From Clavelina lepadiformis (Eukaryota; Chordata; Ascidiacea; Aplousobranchia; Clavelinidae), in NCBI RefSeq assembly GCF_947623445.1, contig NC_135246.1, positions 16,351,856-16,415,855 of the forward strand: a stretch of DNA of 64,000 nt, in the 5' to 3' direction. Below the pieces are notes generated by a model that was not told where the DNA came from, did no database searches, and worked only from the letters and a program-made list of their open reading frames with translations. Below are positions 26,466 through 38,334 of this stretch, piece after piece (the first letter of the stretch is position 1; each line of letters opens with the position of its first letter). Made by a program: the position numbers and the translations under genes.

Positions 26466-27158
26466 GGTATATATAATATTTAACAGTTTGTTTAATTAAC
26501 CTGCAGAAATTTTGTAGCACAAATATGAAGCAATATCACAATAATATTGTAAATAATAGCAACAATATTTAAGTTTATAACGCACCTGTACAAACTCTAA
26601 AATGTTTAAAAACGGAGTCAAGTTGGTGTAACAGTAGATGAAAAAAATTAAACTTGTTTGTAGAGTCTTAGTAATATATATTTCTTTATTAATTTCATTT
26701 ATGAATGAATAGGCTTTTCCAACTTTTGTTTCCGATTGTATCTTTTTTGTTTTGTTCAAATAGCTCTGAACCTAAAAATAGAGCTAAGTAGTTTCCAAAC
26801 AGCCGCACTTAAGTGCAGCACTAAACCAATTCCAGCTTCGGTTACCATGCACATCAGTCATGCTTTGACCACGATTCAGTAGTGCACTCAGGTACATTAG
26901 TCTAATATGTAATTATGAATAAATATGCACTTAGCTCCCTACTGGAAAGTTAACTTTCAGTGCTCAGGATAAATGTGTCAATAAATGTAATGCTAAAATT
27001 TTTGCCACACCAGCGTAATACTTATGCTATAGAATATGGGCAAAATGAAATTTCTGTGCCAGAAAGTTTCTCTGGCACATCATACATACTTTCCAGCAGG
27101 AGTTTTATGTGCATTGAAAACTGCGCAATAAAATTAATCATTTACAGATTTATTTTAT
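26466..27158. other. Intergenic sequence upstream of the NDUFV3-like gene
   Basis: AT-rich. It should include the promoter of the minus-strand gene; TATATATAA-like sequence lies just above the ATG near 26468-26478, too close to act as a normal TATA box. A long AT-driven minus reading frame (26759-26496) shows no motif. Confidence 0.35.
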
Positions 27159-27540
27159 GCTCAGTAGCCGAGTGGTTCGAGCACTGGCCTCGCAACAAAT
27201 GTGGCTTGCGTTCCATGTTTAATGCCCAGTCACAACTGGGTACCGTACCGTTATCAGGTTGTAATGAACTTGGGCAAGGCATTTGAGACACTTGCATCTG
27301 TTCAGTGAACCTGGTGGACAGTTCTAAATTTAGGCAATACTATGTAAAAAATCAAAAAAAATAAGAAAATGTGTGAAAATCGGAACTGGCACAAAGGTTA
27401 GCTCGGTGACTGGGGCTCGAGCGATGAAGAATCACCGCCAGGTTTAAGTGATGTAGAGGCTTTCCTCTGAGGATAAAGAATATCATACCATGCAATTTTA
27501 CTTGAGCTACGCCTGTACATGTTTTTATAGCAGACAAGCT
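27159..27540 (+). repeat. tRNA-derived SINE
   Basis: The head resembles a tRNA with the long D-loop of Leu/Ser type. The A box TAGCCGAGTGG (27165-27175) is followed by GGTTCGAGCACTGGCCTCGC, then a decayed B box around 27207. Next comes a tRNA-unrelated body containing a GGGCAAGGCATTTGAGACAC segment, which is common in deuterostome tRNA-SINE bodies. The 3' end is not sharp and no target duplication was found, so the end coordinate is approximate. It is an old copy with several changes in the promoter boxes. Confidence 0.6.
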
Positions 27541-29290
27541 CTGCAGGGGCTTGTTAATTATTAAAACCGGCCCTTGACAGCCTATGAGTGCGTACTTAAA
27601 ATGTGCCCTTTGATCATTTGCGTTCCCAAGACCTTATCGAAGAAAGCCAAATAATGCAGTCCGCACTGAGTATAAAGGTACTAAGACTGTAGGTTACGTT
27701 AGGTTACAGTAGTAACTGCTCCTTTAAGTCACATTCAATGTTATTGCATGTAGGCAACATTTAGTAATACTATAACAGTTATTATGTTGACATGTAGGTT
27801 TCACAGAATTTTCAATACACTTTCACTTGCTATATCTTTCTTTCAACTTGAGAATAGTTAATGCTTTCCTCAACCACCTGATTAAAGACTGGAACCAGTT
27901 ACTGGACTGAAACGTCACCACCAGCGCCACTGGAGTTTTCAGCTTCGGAATGTGAGGGGTTTCTTTTCAGTACTACCATATATTGGACAGCATTGGCATC
28001 TTTCTCCGTACATAACTCTCGATGTACCAGAGAAAACACCATCTTGCAATGAGCAGTATTGTCATCACATCTTCTAAAGATCTAAAAATGATCATTGGTG
28101 TACATTTTTGCTGTACAAAGTCGGGCTCATCAAAAACGCCCTTCATTAGTATTATGACCAACAGAAACCGGGCTCATGCTCGGGATGGGGTTTCTTTTAC
28201 GATAAGTTTTCTATTCCCATTCACTGATATACAGCATTGAAGCGATTTTCTATCATCTGTTGCTTGAACAGACCACCAGCTTGTCTGCTTAATTTCGCTT
28301 TTTTCAACTTACTTTTTATGGCTTTAACTAATTTGGGTTGAGTGGCCATGTTAGTTGTTACCAGTAATTATTACCTTAATTAATTTTGAGCACGTTTTAA
28401 GCTTTTGTCACATTTTCCCGTTCATTGGCGCGTGCTAGTAGCAACTGGCTTGATTTTTCGTCCCTACATCGCGCTTTTGACGAAAGATAAAACGATTGAT
28501 TGATTGGTTTTCCCAAAGGTATGTAGGCCTATCATACCACACCATACCAAAGACGTTTTCCGACATGCTAAAATCTTAAATTAAAATAACCTGACTGCTT
28601 TCACAATTTCAAACAAGTCCATACAGCATAGCACAAAGTTTATAGCCTAATGTATTGAGAGACATGTATTGCTACATTCGGGACTGGGTCAGTGGAATAT
28701 TATCAGTGAAGGAAATTTGTTGTGGAAAAAGGTCAACACTAATCCATAGACACTAATCTGCTTTCGCACTGAGGAAGAAATAAAGCGGATTAACGGAAGT
28801 AAGAAAATACTGTGAAGTGGGTTAATAACTTAATATTGATGTAGTGAAATACTGGAAGTAAGGTTAACAATATAATAATGCTAAACACATTCCTTGTGGC
28901 TGGTCAAATACTCTTCTTCTTACTTTATCCGCTGTTGTGTTACTTTATGCTTTGCCATCTGTTGCGCACTTAACATATTCATTATCATCTTAATTAAACC
29001 ATGTCACTTTATCACTTTATATATCTATTTTGGCCGTTAATATCCAATGTAGTTGTTTCGTTATTTGTGTTAATTTGGCTTTAAACTGGTTAAACTTAAG
29101 AATTATTTTTTGGGTTTGGTGGCCATACTAATCCACAACCCAGATAGCACGTAGTTGTCGGCCCGACGGCTTCAACGAGCTGTAGGATTGTAGCTCCTCT
29201 GCTGCTGACCAGTAGCAAGCTCGACATCGCGTTTTTACGCCGTTTAAAGCTCTTTGTCGGACCAACGGAGGTCCATTAATGAAGTTAGAT
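27541..29290. other. Intergenic sequence
   Basis: About 1.7 kb without a supported gene. Two short reading frames on opposite strands around 27973-28240 overlap each other and show no motif. No transposon ends are seen until the hAT terminus at 29291. Confidence 0.4.
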
Positions 29291-30258
29291 CAGGGGTGGG
29301 CAAGCTTTTTAGATCGGGCGCCAAAAAATATTTAAACTTAGACAAGCGGGCCATGCGAGTGCATGAAACGGACAAGAGTGATAAAACTACAGTTTATTAA
29401 CAACATTGTTTGCAATAATAAGCTTGGTTAAGATGAACTGATAAACAAAACTTGCACGAAAATTATTTACATTTATTTACAGTCTGAACAAGGTCCTCAA
29501 GCTACATTTTTTGCCAAAGTAACAAAATTTGGAGTTAGTTTGGTTGTGGCGATTGTCAGAACAGATTTTAGGTGAGCATCAGTCAATTGAGATCTGTGCT
29601 TCGATTTGTTGAAATTCATCAAGCTGAAAGTCTGTTCACAAATATAAGTGGAGCCAAACAGCACCAACATACTCTGTGCCACCTTTCGAATTTTCGGAAA
29701 TCTGGCATTAAATAATGAAGTGTAGAAGTCATTCAGCTTCAAGGCTTCGAATTTCTCTTTTAAAAGGTAGTCACTCTGAAGATCGATTAACTCCAATTGT
29801 AACTCCTTCGGTGCGGTCACAGCAACTTGAGACAAGGGAGGTGAGACGATTTGAAACGATTTTTCGAAATCAAGAAATCTACGGCAGAATTCATGATGCA
29901 GATCAACTAGTAATTTGCTGTAGGCCTATTTATTCGTATGTTTACGGGCTTCTTTTATCGTCAATAGAGTGGGAAAATGGACAAAAGATTTGTTTAGCAT
30001 TTGCTCTGAAAATAAATTCAATTTACATTTGAAAGCTTTTACATTTGTATACATTTCGTGAGCGAAAAGGTTTTTCCCTTGAAGTTTCGCATTTAACTCA
30101 TTCATGTGCGTTAGTATGTCCACAGCAAACGCAAAATTACAAAGCCAATTTTCGTCTTCCAGCTCAGGAAAATCATCAGCTTTATCGATTGCCTTCAAAA
30201 ATAAGCTAATGGCCTCCTTAAGTTCCCATACGCGTTTACATGCTTTCCAGAAAAACAT
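29291..30258 (-). mobile_element. hAT transposon remnant with transposase fragments
   Basis: The left edge at 29291 starts CAGGGGTGGGCAAGC, a classic hAT terminal inverted repeat. Inside, on the minus strand, 29835-29497 encodes the hAT C-terminal dimerisation region (FGSTYICEQTFSLMNFNKSKHRSQLT, then IATTKLTPNF). 30258-29926 encodes an upstream part (RVWELKEAISLFLKA, ENWLCNFAFAVDILTHMNELNAKLQGKN). The relatives are the ZBED5/GTF2IRD2-type hAT transposases. The two blocks lie in the same reading order but in different frames with about 90 bases between them, so at least one frameshift has occurred. The N-terminal half and the other inverted repeat are missing. Beyond 30258 the sequence switches to a different repeat (30247-30500), which suggests truncation by, or insertion next to, that repeat. 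Confidence 0.85.
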
Positions 30259-30500
30259 GATTCAAACTTTTTTAACAGAGGCGCAAAATCGATACCAGAA
30301 TTTTTTGCCTAAAAAATAATTTCAGCTACTTTCATTTTTAGCCTAATTCTGCACGCGACCTGGGACATTGAAGCGCGCCAACTGCTAGGGCAATTCCCAG
30401 GCTAGAAAACAGCATCAACCATGCTGCTTTCTGATTGGTCTAAATAGATTTCTTAAAGCCCTACGTAGGACGACCAACGAAATCTTAGTTTTAAGTCTTT
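30247..30500. repeat. Unnamed interspersed repeat, copy 1
   Basis: It shares AACATGATTCAAAC, TAGCCTAATTCTGCACGCGACCTG, a GACATTGAAGC segment, AATTCCCAGGCTAGAAAAC, TCTGATTGGTCTAAAT and CTACGTAGGACG in the same order with the sequence at 30742-31100. It lacks the first 100 bp or so of that copy, where the hAT remnant abuts it. Nature unknown: no terminal repeats or coding frame are seen. Confidence 0.7.
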
Positions 30501-30741
30501 GACGCCTCCTAAACATTCGACTCAGTAGCAACAAGCTTGCAACGCAAGGTTGTGAAGGGCAAGGGCTGAGTAGGACGACCGTAACGTTAACTTTGAGAGC
30601 GGGTGGATTTCCCGTTTGTTGAAATGGAAGACTGTGGCAGTGGCGTTACCATTCTAAGTTTCAGTCGGCAGCCACCCAATTAAGGAGGCGTCAAACATCA
30701 AAAAATGCCATAAAATATTTGTTATTTACTAAAAGACTGAT
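30501..30741. other. Spacer between two repeat copies
   Basis: Unique sequence, moderately GC-richer than its surroundings. No gene was recognised. Confidence 0.4.
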
Positions 30742-31100
30742 TACTCGGAAAAATCCTCCTTGGGGTTCATCTCTGAAATTTTGCATTTCTGTTTAGTATG
30801 CTTTGATCTACCATTCCATAAAATGCCATCACAAAACCATGATTTAAACTTCTTTAACAGTAGTACAAAATAGACATTAGAACTTTTGGCCTAAAAACCT
30901 AATTTTAGCTACTTTCATGCCAATTTTTAGCCTAATTCTGCACGCGACCTGTGACATTGAAGCACGTCAATTGCTAGGGTAATTCCCAGGCTAGAAAACA
31001 ACATCAATTATGCTGCCTTCTGATTGGTCTAAATACGATTTTAAAGCTCTACGTAGGACGTCCAACAAAGTCATAACGATCTTAGTCTTAGGTGTTTGAC
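30742..31100. repeat. Unnamed interspersed repeat, copy 2 (longest)
   Basis: It begins at ACTCGGAAAAATCC and carries CTCTGAAATTTTGCAT, CTACCATTCC and AAAATGCCAT, shared with copy 3 at 37963-38095, then the segment shared with copy 1. It is a direct repeat of copy 1 about 600 bp away. By eye copies 1 and 2 are roughly 85-90 percent alike. Confidence 0.7.
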
Positions 31101-33126
31101 ACCCAATTATTAACCGAGTGTGTGGATGTCGGTGGAAAGGTCTTTTTTACTTTGTTCCACCTGGTGTATCAGTGAAGAACGCCGCTGATGTAGATGCTGA
31201 AGAGCACATAGGTGCCATGAATGTCATAACGTAATTCTTGGCACGTTTATATCGAAGCGTCGCAAAGCCCAAAAGTTTGTACAATCATGATTTTCTTACT
31301 TTTGCAATCACAGGCTTTGCAATGTATTGTAACGGATACGCAGCAGCAGGCAAACGATGAGAAGCCATTGATTTTGTGTTTTCCACAGTTGTTTGGAAAA
31401 AATATTTTATGGCGTTGAAATATCACAGGAGATTTTTTATAATAAGCCTATAATTAACGCTTTTTGTGTGAAGTGGCGCTGCCAGTCAATCAATCGAAAT
31501 CTAATCATGTTGTTGGATTGTCTGTAGCGTCATCATCTCGTGAGATGCTTTTTTTGTACAAAGATATGAACCGATCGATCGAAGTAACAACCGACAATAG
31601 ACCAGGACAAATGGTTGTCAGTTGCTGAAGACATTTATGCAGCCAGGTCGCCAGATATACGTCGTTCCACGCAGCTGTTCGTCATGTCCCTACCTCAGGT
31701 AGGTTTGTTGTTATTTACTTGTTTAGCTTATTCCGTTAACTATAAAGTTGACTAATATTAAACCAACCTTAGTTCTTGGTCCACAATAGAATTTTCGTAA
31801 GTGCAAAATTTGCAGTTAACACAATGACTAATAATTCTCACTTCAATATTTGAAAACTTTCGTCAGCTTCTAAAAAAGTATTCAATAGAAAGTTTTGCAA
31901 AATCTCATATGTTAGAAAATAACGTGTGAGATGGGTTACTTTGATTTTGCGCCTCTTCGTATCTTTTTGCAATCTTTACGATAAAACACGGGTTCAAAAG
32001 TTTTTGCGAAAGGTGCGTAGAGATATTTTATACGAGGGAATATTTCTTCTCGCAAATGTTGGAATCACATAATAACAGCTTAACACGCTCCCTATGACGA
32101 CTTAAAATGAATTTTAAACACTGCTACAACTAAGGAGTGCGCCTAATTAACTTATAACGAATCGTTCAATAACGTTGGCGTCTTTCCAATTCGATTCATG
32201 CTTCGTCGTTATTGTTATAACCATTTGCCTTCGAACTGCGCCTTCATATTTGTGAATTAAACCGTCTCGCCTGGAATGGAAGATGCTGGGATTTCCCCAT
32301 GATTCATCGTTTTATGACGTCATAAATCTTGATAAAATCATTCCCAAAACACATCTTGTTAACATCCGCATAATAATTACAGGACGAAACACACCGCGCG
32401 TTGTAATTCAAGCCAAAGTCGAATAAAAAAGAAAATAGTCTTTTGTCAATTCTTTCTGTGGTTGAGTTAAAATTATCAAAGCGAGACGTGGAAAGAATAT
32501 TGGGCGAGGTCGTTGCAAAAGCAGCGCCGAGTGAAAACAGCTGCAAGAGTTTGTTCTGCACTGAAACGTTCTCACAAAAGTCTTTCTTAAAATGGACCAA
32601 TCGCATTATCCCAGAAACACTTGCTGGTCAAACCAAGAGCTCCATCTGCCGGCTGTATAGAAACTAGCTCTGTACATTTTGCTCTGCTCCTGTTTGCAAA
32701 AATAAAATCGTCTAAATGTCGGTGACTTTGATGATATACGACAACAATTTGCATCGATTTGTAAGTTCCAATGCGTTGTTCTACTGTTTGATAACTCGGC
32801 TGATCAAAATCAAAGTTAAAATGTAGACAACGGCTTGTTTTATTACATAATAATACGGAATTATTTAACTTTATAATAATTGTTGCTTTTATACAGTTTA
32901 CTCTCAATATAGTTCTCGTATATTATGCATGATTTATATTTGTTACAATCTATTTTATTAAAGTGCTAACAATTCTAAGCGTTATCGAAAAGTTCATGGA
33001 AATCCTCATGCGATGACTTTTGCAGCTTCCACTCGTGTTCACTCTGTGCGCGCTGTTCATAATTATCGTCGATCCTCGTGTTTCAAGATATTCCTCTGAT
33101 ATAATCGTCTTCCCATTCACTTGCAG
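31101..33126. other. Region that should hold the 5' end of the PTH-receptor-like gene
   Basis: No repeat or separate gene is seen. An ATG at 31684 opens five codons that end in CAG|GTAGGT in phase 0, the phase needed by the exon at 33127. This is a possible first exon but it encodes no signal peptide. A TGACGTCA CRE-like palindrome lies at 32315-32322. Overlapping frames on both strands at 32304-32667 show no motif. Confidence 0.35.
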
Positions 33127-36100
33127 ATCAGACCGAGGGCTCTTCTAGAAATGGTTTGCAAAATATTGCGATACGAAGAATCCTGTGATGAGATCTTGAG
33201 CATCACAAAACACGACCCTGTGAACGGTAGAGTGTTGCTGCTGTGGTGGAAGACGTTGAATTTTAGAAACTTAAGTTGGGCTTTTTAAAATAACTTTATG
33301 TAGGTTTGTACTGCCCGGGACACTTTGACGGAATGGTGTGTTGGAAACATACTAAGCCGGGGACCCAGGCTTCTGAGCCATGTCCCGAGTACTTTGGCTT
33401 GAACGATGGTAAATAGTAATTTTAATAAATATCATCTAGATGGCGCAGTAGACCAATGGTCGGTAAATGTGTCATCTTAATTCTAAATCTATTTTGTTTG
33501 GACCAATATGGTTTGAAACGTTACCTGAAATACTATCTATGTTCAAGTTGTCTGATTTTTGATTGATCTGATTTATCTATGTCTGATTTCAAAACTAGGC
33601 ATCAAATTAGTTTCAAGTTGAGCATCCTCCAGAATTTTCAGGTTGCTTCAACAGCACTCAGAGTAAAAATTATTTTCTGTGAAGATTCTCTCTCCGCATA
33701 CCGGTTCTGCAATGATGACGGCACATGGCTACAGACGAATGACAGCGGGATTTTCACGATTTGGACAAACAGAGACGAATGTTGGCCTGAAACAAGAAAC
33801 TCCACTTTGGAGGCTGATATCAGCAGCAATAAAGCCAACCACGAGGTATTGAACTTGCTCAAGTTCAGCTCTATACAAAATGTAGATCATTAGCGACGTT
33901 ACAATGTTCCTTTTTACATCATAACCGCCATTGTACTTACGATACACGGAGATTTATTTACAAATCCTGAAAAACTGGTTTCCTTATACAAAGTATTAAT
34001 CTTGGGCACGCCGCGTGTTACGACCTCTAACGGCCGCTAAAGTCCACTGGAGTGGGATACGTGAGGTTTCAGTTGCTAAGTAACCGAAACCTACACGTGG
34101 AATAACTGAGTTTAAACTTCTATGGCTTTGAGCATTGCTGCGTGATGCTGATGTCGTGAAGCGCACACTTTGTGTGAACATGTGTGACATTTTGCACAGA
34201 CATGTTTTATTTATGATATTTCAACAGGCTACTTTTTAACAGTGCGGTATGGTAAATTTTAGAAGAAGTTTTGATACAAATCTATCAATAATCTCATGAA
34301 ATACATGACCAAGTTTTGTGAAATTCGCACAGCTTAGCTGAATAACCAGAAAAGGTAATAGAAGTTAAAAAATCAGTTTTCATAATTAGGAAATGACAGT
34401 TTTAAATTTTAATCATTATTTTTTATCACAATTTTGTGTATTCTGATTGTTAAAAGGCTAAAAAAGTTGTAACATGGATTCATGAAATATTTCTTTTTAC
34501 AAATAATGCAAAAATTTTTTTTATTTGTTTAAATCTTTTTGCTTTCACATCGCTATCCAAAGACATAAAACTGGAATGGTTGAAGGGGTTTGGAGTAATA
34601 GACGAAATATGCGTAAATTCAAACAGAATAATTCACATAACTCCCTTTTGTGCCATAAAATAACGTATTTCGTGTATAGCACCTTTCATAGGCTTGATGC
34701 AATCAACGATATATTCACTTCAGGAGGCCATGCTTTCAACCTGGTATGCAACATTTACGACAGGATATGTGATGTCTCTGTGCAGCTTATTTATCGCGAT
34801 TTGCCTATTGACATTTTTCAAGTAAGTTCTTAATTAAGAAGAATTGTAGTTGGCGATTGTAAGATAAAAATTGCTGCATTTCTTTAAGCATTACATGAAA
34901 GCGTGAAAGAAAAATATTAGTAGAAGCAATTACATTGTTGAAATATTTTATTTTGTGCTTTGATGATTGTCCGCGGCAGGAAGCTTCATTGCACTCGTAA
35001 TTTTATTCACATGAACTTGATGATTTCCTTCATGATTCGTTATATCGCGATGATGGTCAAGGACAAAGTTTTGGACTCGCAATATTCGATTCACTCGGAC
35101 TCGTTAAATCAAACAAACTTGGATGAAAGCTTGCAAGCGATCTGTGACGAGTTCGACGAGTTGGTCGCGAAAATGGTGAGAAAGAAAACTTGAAGTCGTT
35201 TTTTGCTGTGAACGTGCATTCGATGCTCGATCACATTTAACCAAATTCCCTTTAACGAGATTTACAAAGATTAGCTACAAGATTAACTGAAAAGTGGCCT
35301 AAATATTGAACAACAATGACAAATACTCTCAGTACGTCCTCGACTTGATCAGCAAATATGTTTCGAAATGTCGTCACAATTTCTGATTTCTTATAAATAC
35401 TGTTTTGTTACAATGTAACTCAGATTGACCCAACTAATGAAATCTTCGTTACTTATGAAATCACACCAATTGACCCACCTTATAAAATGTCCGCATAATT
35501 ATAGATTCTATCACCAAACACTAAACAGATCAACTGAAATTGAACCTCACTTAATTATGGATTTATTAAGTTGGGCTCTAGCGTTTGATGAAGTCAATAC
35601 AAATATTGCAATTTATTTTGTAACCAAGTTATAAATAGACCTTTGCATAACCTAAAATTGGAACACATGAACACAAAATTTATGAAAACCAAATTACCTT
35701 AAAAGCAAATAAACGCCACATTTCTTGCTACACCACCGACCAATCCAAATTGAGTTCACTTTGCTATTTCCAGATATTATTTATTTAATTATTTTATCAC
35801 TAATTCAACAATAGAATTTCTAAAGGTAGATATTTTTTTGATGGTTCGTCGTCATGTTTAGGATTAAATGTATTTAGTTGGGACATGTCTATGTCTGGTC
35901 GTTATTTTGTTGCAGTTATACGCATAAAGTGACTTCCATCAACTTCTACTTTCAGATCACCTGCAGAGTCTCTTTGACTTTAATGAGCTACGCAATCGTA
36001 GCCAACTACTTTTGGCTCCTTGCTGAAGGCGCTTATCTGCAGCTTCTGTTGCTATTCTCGGTGCCAGAGTACAAATACTTTTCAGTGTTCTTGGTCTTAT

Positions 36101-37074
36101 GCTGGGGTAAGACCTTAATAACCGACGGCACTTAATTAAAACACGGATGACAAGTTCAAAATTTACCATCAGGAGCGCCTTGGATCCCGGTCTGTGTTTG
36201 GGTCGCATTGAAGATGACGCTCGATGATGACGATTGTTGGGATCGTTTCGACGAGTTTCACATCCATTGGGCGCTGGACGTCCCTATTATAATATCGATC
36301 GCTGTAAGCTTGATAGTAGAATGCTGTTTATAGGCGTATTCCACATATTAATGTAACTTGGTGTTTCTGCAGATAAACTTTGTAATCTTTGTAAATATCG
36401 TCCGAATCCTCGTTTCCAAGTTGCGAGCGAAGCACATGGAGCGCACTGACTACAAATACAGGCTGGCTAAATCCACGCTTGCGCTGATACCACTGTTAGG
36501 AATGCATTACATTGTTTTCCTGGCGATCGACAACGAGACAGTGGCCAGTGACAGCGTCACCCTTCGAGTGAAAGTGGCATTTGAGATGATTTTCACCTCA
36601 TTCCAGGTACAAGTTACAAGGTCTGACATAGAGATGTCCCTAAGACTTTGATTGACGGCTATAAAACTGTTTTATCATAGCGTCGATAACTTATTAATTA
36701 TTTCATGAAATGTCCATCGCTACCAGATGCCGAATAATCTACCAAGTTGTCTCTTCTCTGCCATTTAATTGATTGTTACGCAGGGCTGTCTGATCTCGAT
36801 CCTTTACTGCTTCCTTAACGGGGAAGTCCAGGGAGAAATCATCAAGATCTGGAGCACATGGAGGAGGAGGAATGGAGTCCCTGCTGCAGGTTCAAGAAAT
36901 TGTTCGTCGTTTTACAGTAACGGCATCCAGCTGACGTCAATCACGAGCTCTCATGCTGCAGCGAGCGCAACCAGCAATTACGATCACAGTCGGAGAGAGT
37001 CTGCTTTCAGTAGTCGCCGCTCTACCGCCTGTGACCAAAGCAGCTCCAGTAACTTCAACGCATCTCACGATTGA
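33127..37074 (+). CDS. PTH/PTHrP-receptor-like class B GPCR, 5' end missing
   Basis: This is a peptide hormone receptor of the secretin family, expected to signal through Gs and cAMP. Exons 33127-33226, 33304-33408, 33685-33845, 34724-34821, 34980-35175, 35956-36106, 36173-36303, 36373-36606 and 36784-37074 join in phase, about 488 aa. The first three give the hormone-binding domain with its six cysteines ([52 protein letters not shown]). TM1 is in 34724-34821. TM2 carries [14 protein letters not shown]3 starts ITCRVSL and continues [12 protein letters not shown]. The second loop has the conserved DDCWD. TM5 is [14 protein letters not shown]6 is [12 protein letters not shown], closer to PTH receptors than to secretin or CRF receptors. 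TM7 ends [11 protein letters not shown]. The tail is Ser-rich, as expected for arrestin binding. The signal-peptide exon was not found. The 33685 acceptor was chosen because it alone keeps the frame. Confidence 0.88.
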
Positions 37075-37962
37075 AATCTGTTGTGGAAAGAGTCAACCAC
37101 AGACCGTCATCAATGAAAAGTGTGACGTTTGTCTTCAGTGGCCTGAAGTTTATCTGAATTTTCTACTTCGACTTCTAGTAAACTCGAACTATGCGAACTT
37201 CGCGATAAGGCTTAAATTAAATTCTCTGTTGTGTACATCAGGCTATTATACAACAATCTATTTCTTTGATCGTGCATTGACTGTATTTTATTTCTTTGCT
37301 TGAGTCCCGTATCTTATAAATCGCGTGTCTTGCGCCATTATTTGTTAAATGCGTCCAAAAATTAATTCGAAAAATTTTGTGAGAATTATTGCGACATCTA
37401 CATCGCTTAAAGAAAATCAATCAATCATTTTATTTTTCGCGAAAAGCGCGATGGGAAAAGAAACCCCTGAACCCTAAGAAATGAGATCAACACACGCTTT
37501 GTTCAATATTCATTGACGTCACACCGACATATTTCTGCCTCGTCTATCAATACCTTGTTGCCGAGTCAAATCAGACTGTTTTGAAGAAACCTCGCGGAAA
37601 AGAGCAATTACATCACAATATTGTTCATCAGGACATTACATTACTTTCCACAGGAAAGCCCGCAATTAATAAACTGGTTGATTGTTTAAGCTTCATTTCA
37701 AAACTTGGGAAAATTTTGATTTGTCATAGTTCGAAAATTGGAAGATTTCTATTAAGTCAGATTGCTTGAATATTTTTTATATTTGCTCAATTGATTTTGC
37801 ACTTGACTAAGTTTAATCGATAAAAAAATCAAGAAAATATTTTAAAACTTTCACACCCACAAAAAGTCCAACAGAAGCGCTTTTATACATGGACAAAAAA
37901 GCAGCAGTAAAGGAGGGGACAAACCCAAAAAAATGCCAAAAATCTTTGTTTTTTTTATTATA
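37075..37962. other. Intergenic region between convergent genes
   Basis: It follows the GPCR stop; the gene A 3' UTR comes from the other side. No clear AATAAA was found for the GPCR (ATTAAA occurs near 37213). No gene is recognised. Confidence 0.4.
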
Positions 37963-38095
37963 GAGTGACTCGAAAAATCTTCCATGAGGTCTCTGAAATT
38001 TTGCATGTCAATTCAGTATGCCTTGAACTACCATTCCCTAAAATGCCATTAAAAAACCATGATTCAAAGTTTTTTACAGAAGCTCTTGTATATTT
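37963..38095. repeat. Unnamed interspersed repeat, copy 3 (5' part only)
   Basis: It matches the start of the 30742-31100 copy: GACTCGAAAAATCTTCC, then CTCTGAAATTTTGCAT, CAGTATGCCTTGAACTACC, AAAATGCCAT and AACCATGATTCAAA. It then diverges at about 38095. Same strand as the other copies. Confidence 0.65.
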
Positions 38096-38334
38096 TTGGT
38101 CTTGTTTATTTATAGATGGTCCCTTGTATATTTTTAAACATTTGATGAAAAACAACGCTGATCTGTAGACGATATTGGACTGAATTATGCCCTGGAAGAA
38201 ACACAATATATTCCGCTACATCAGGTTCTTCAGTTATTGTAAATATACATTTCTCAATAATTTGTACAAGATTAGCTTTCATGTTTCTACTGCTTTGGCA
38301 ATTAGAGGTTTACACATTCAGTAGACAGTATTTG

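Noticed and set aside
26496-26759. 87-codon minus ORF upstream of the NDUFV3-like gene
   Set aside because: AT-driven Ile/Lys/Tyr composition and no motif. It is followed by a stop before the NDUFV3 ATG.
32315-32322. TGACGTCA palindrome as promoter element of the GPCR gene
   Set aside because: The same 8-mer or near variants occur in several other places in the window, and no transcription start supports it.
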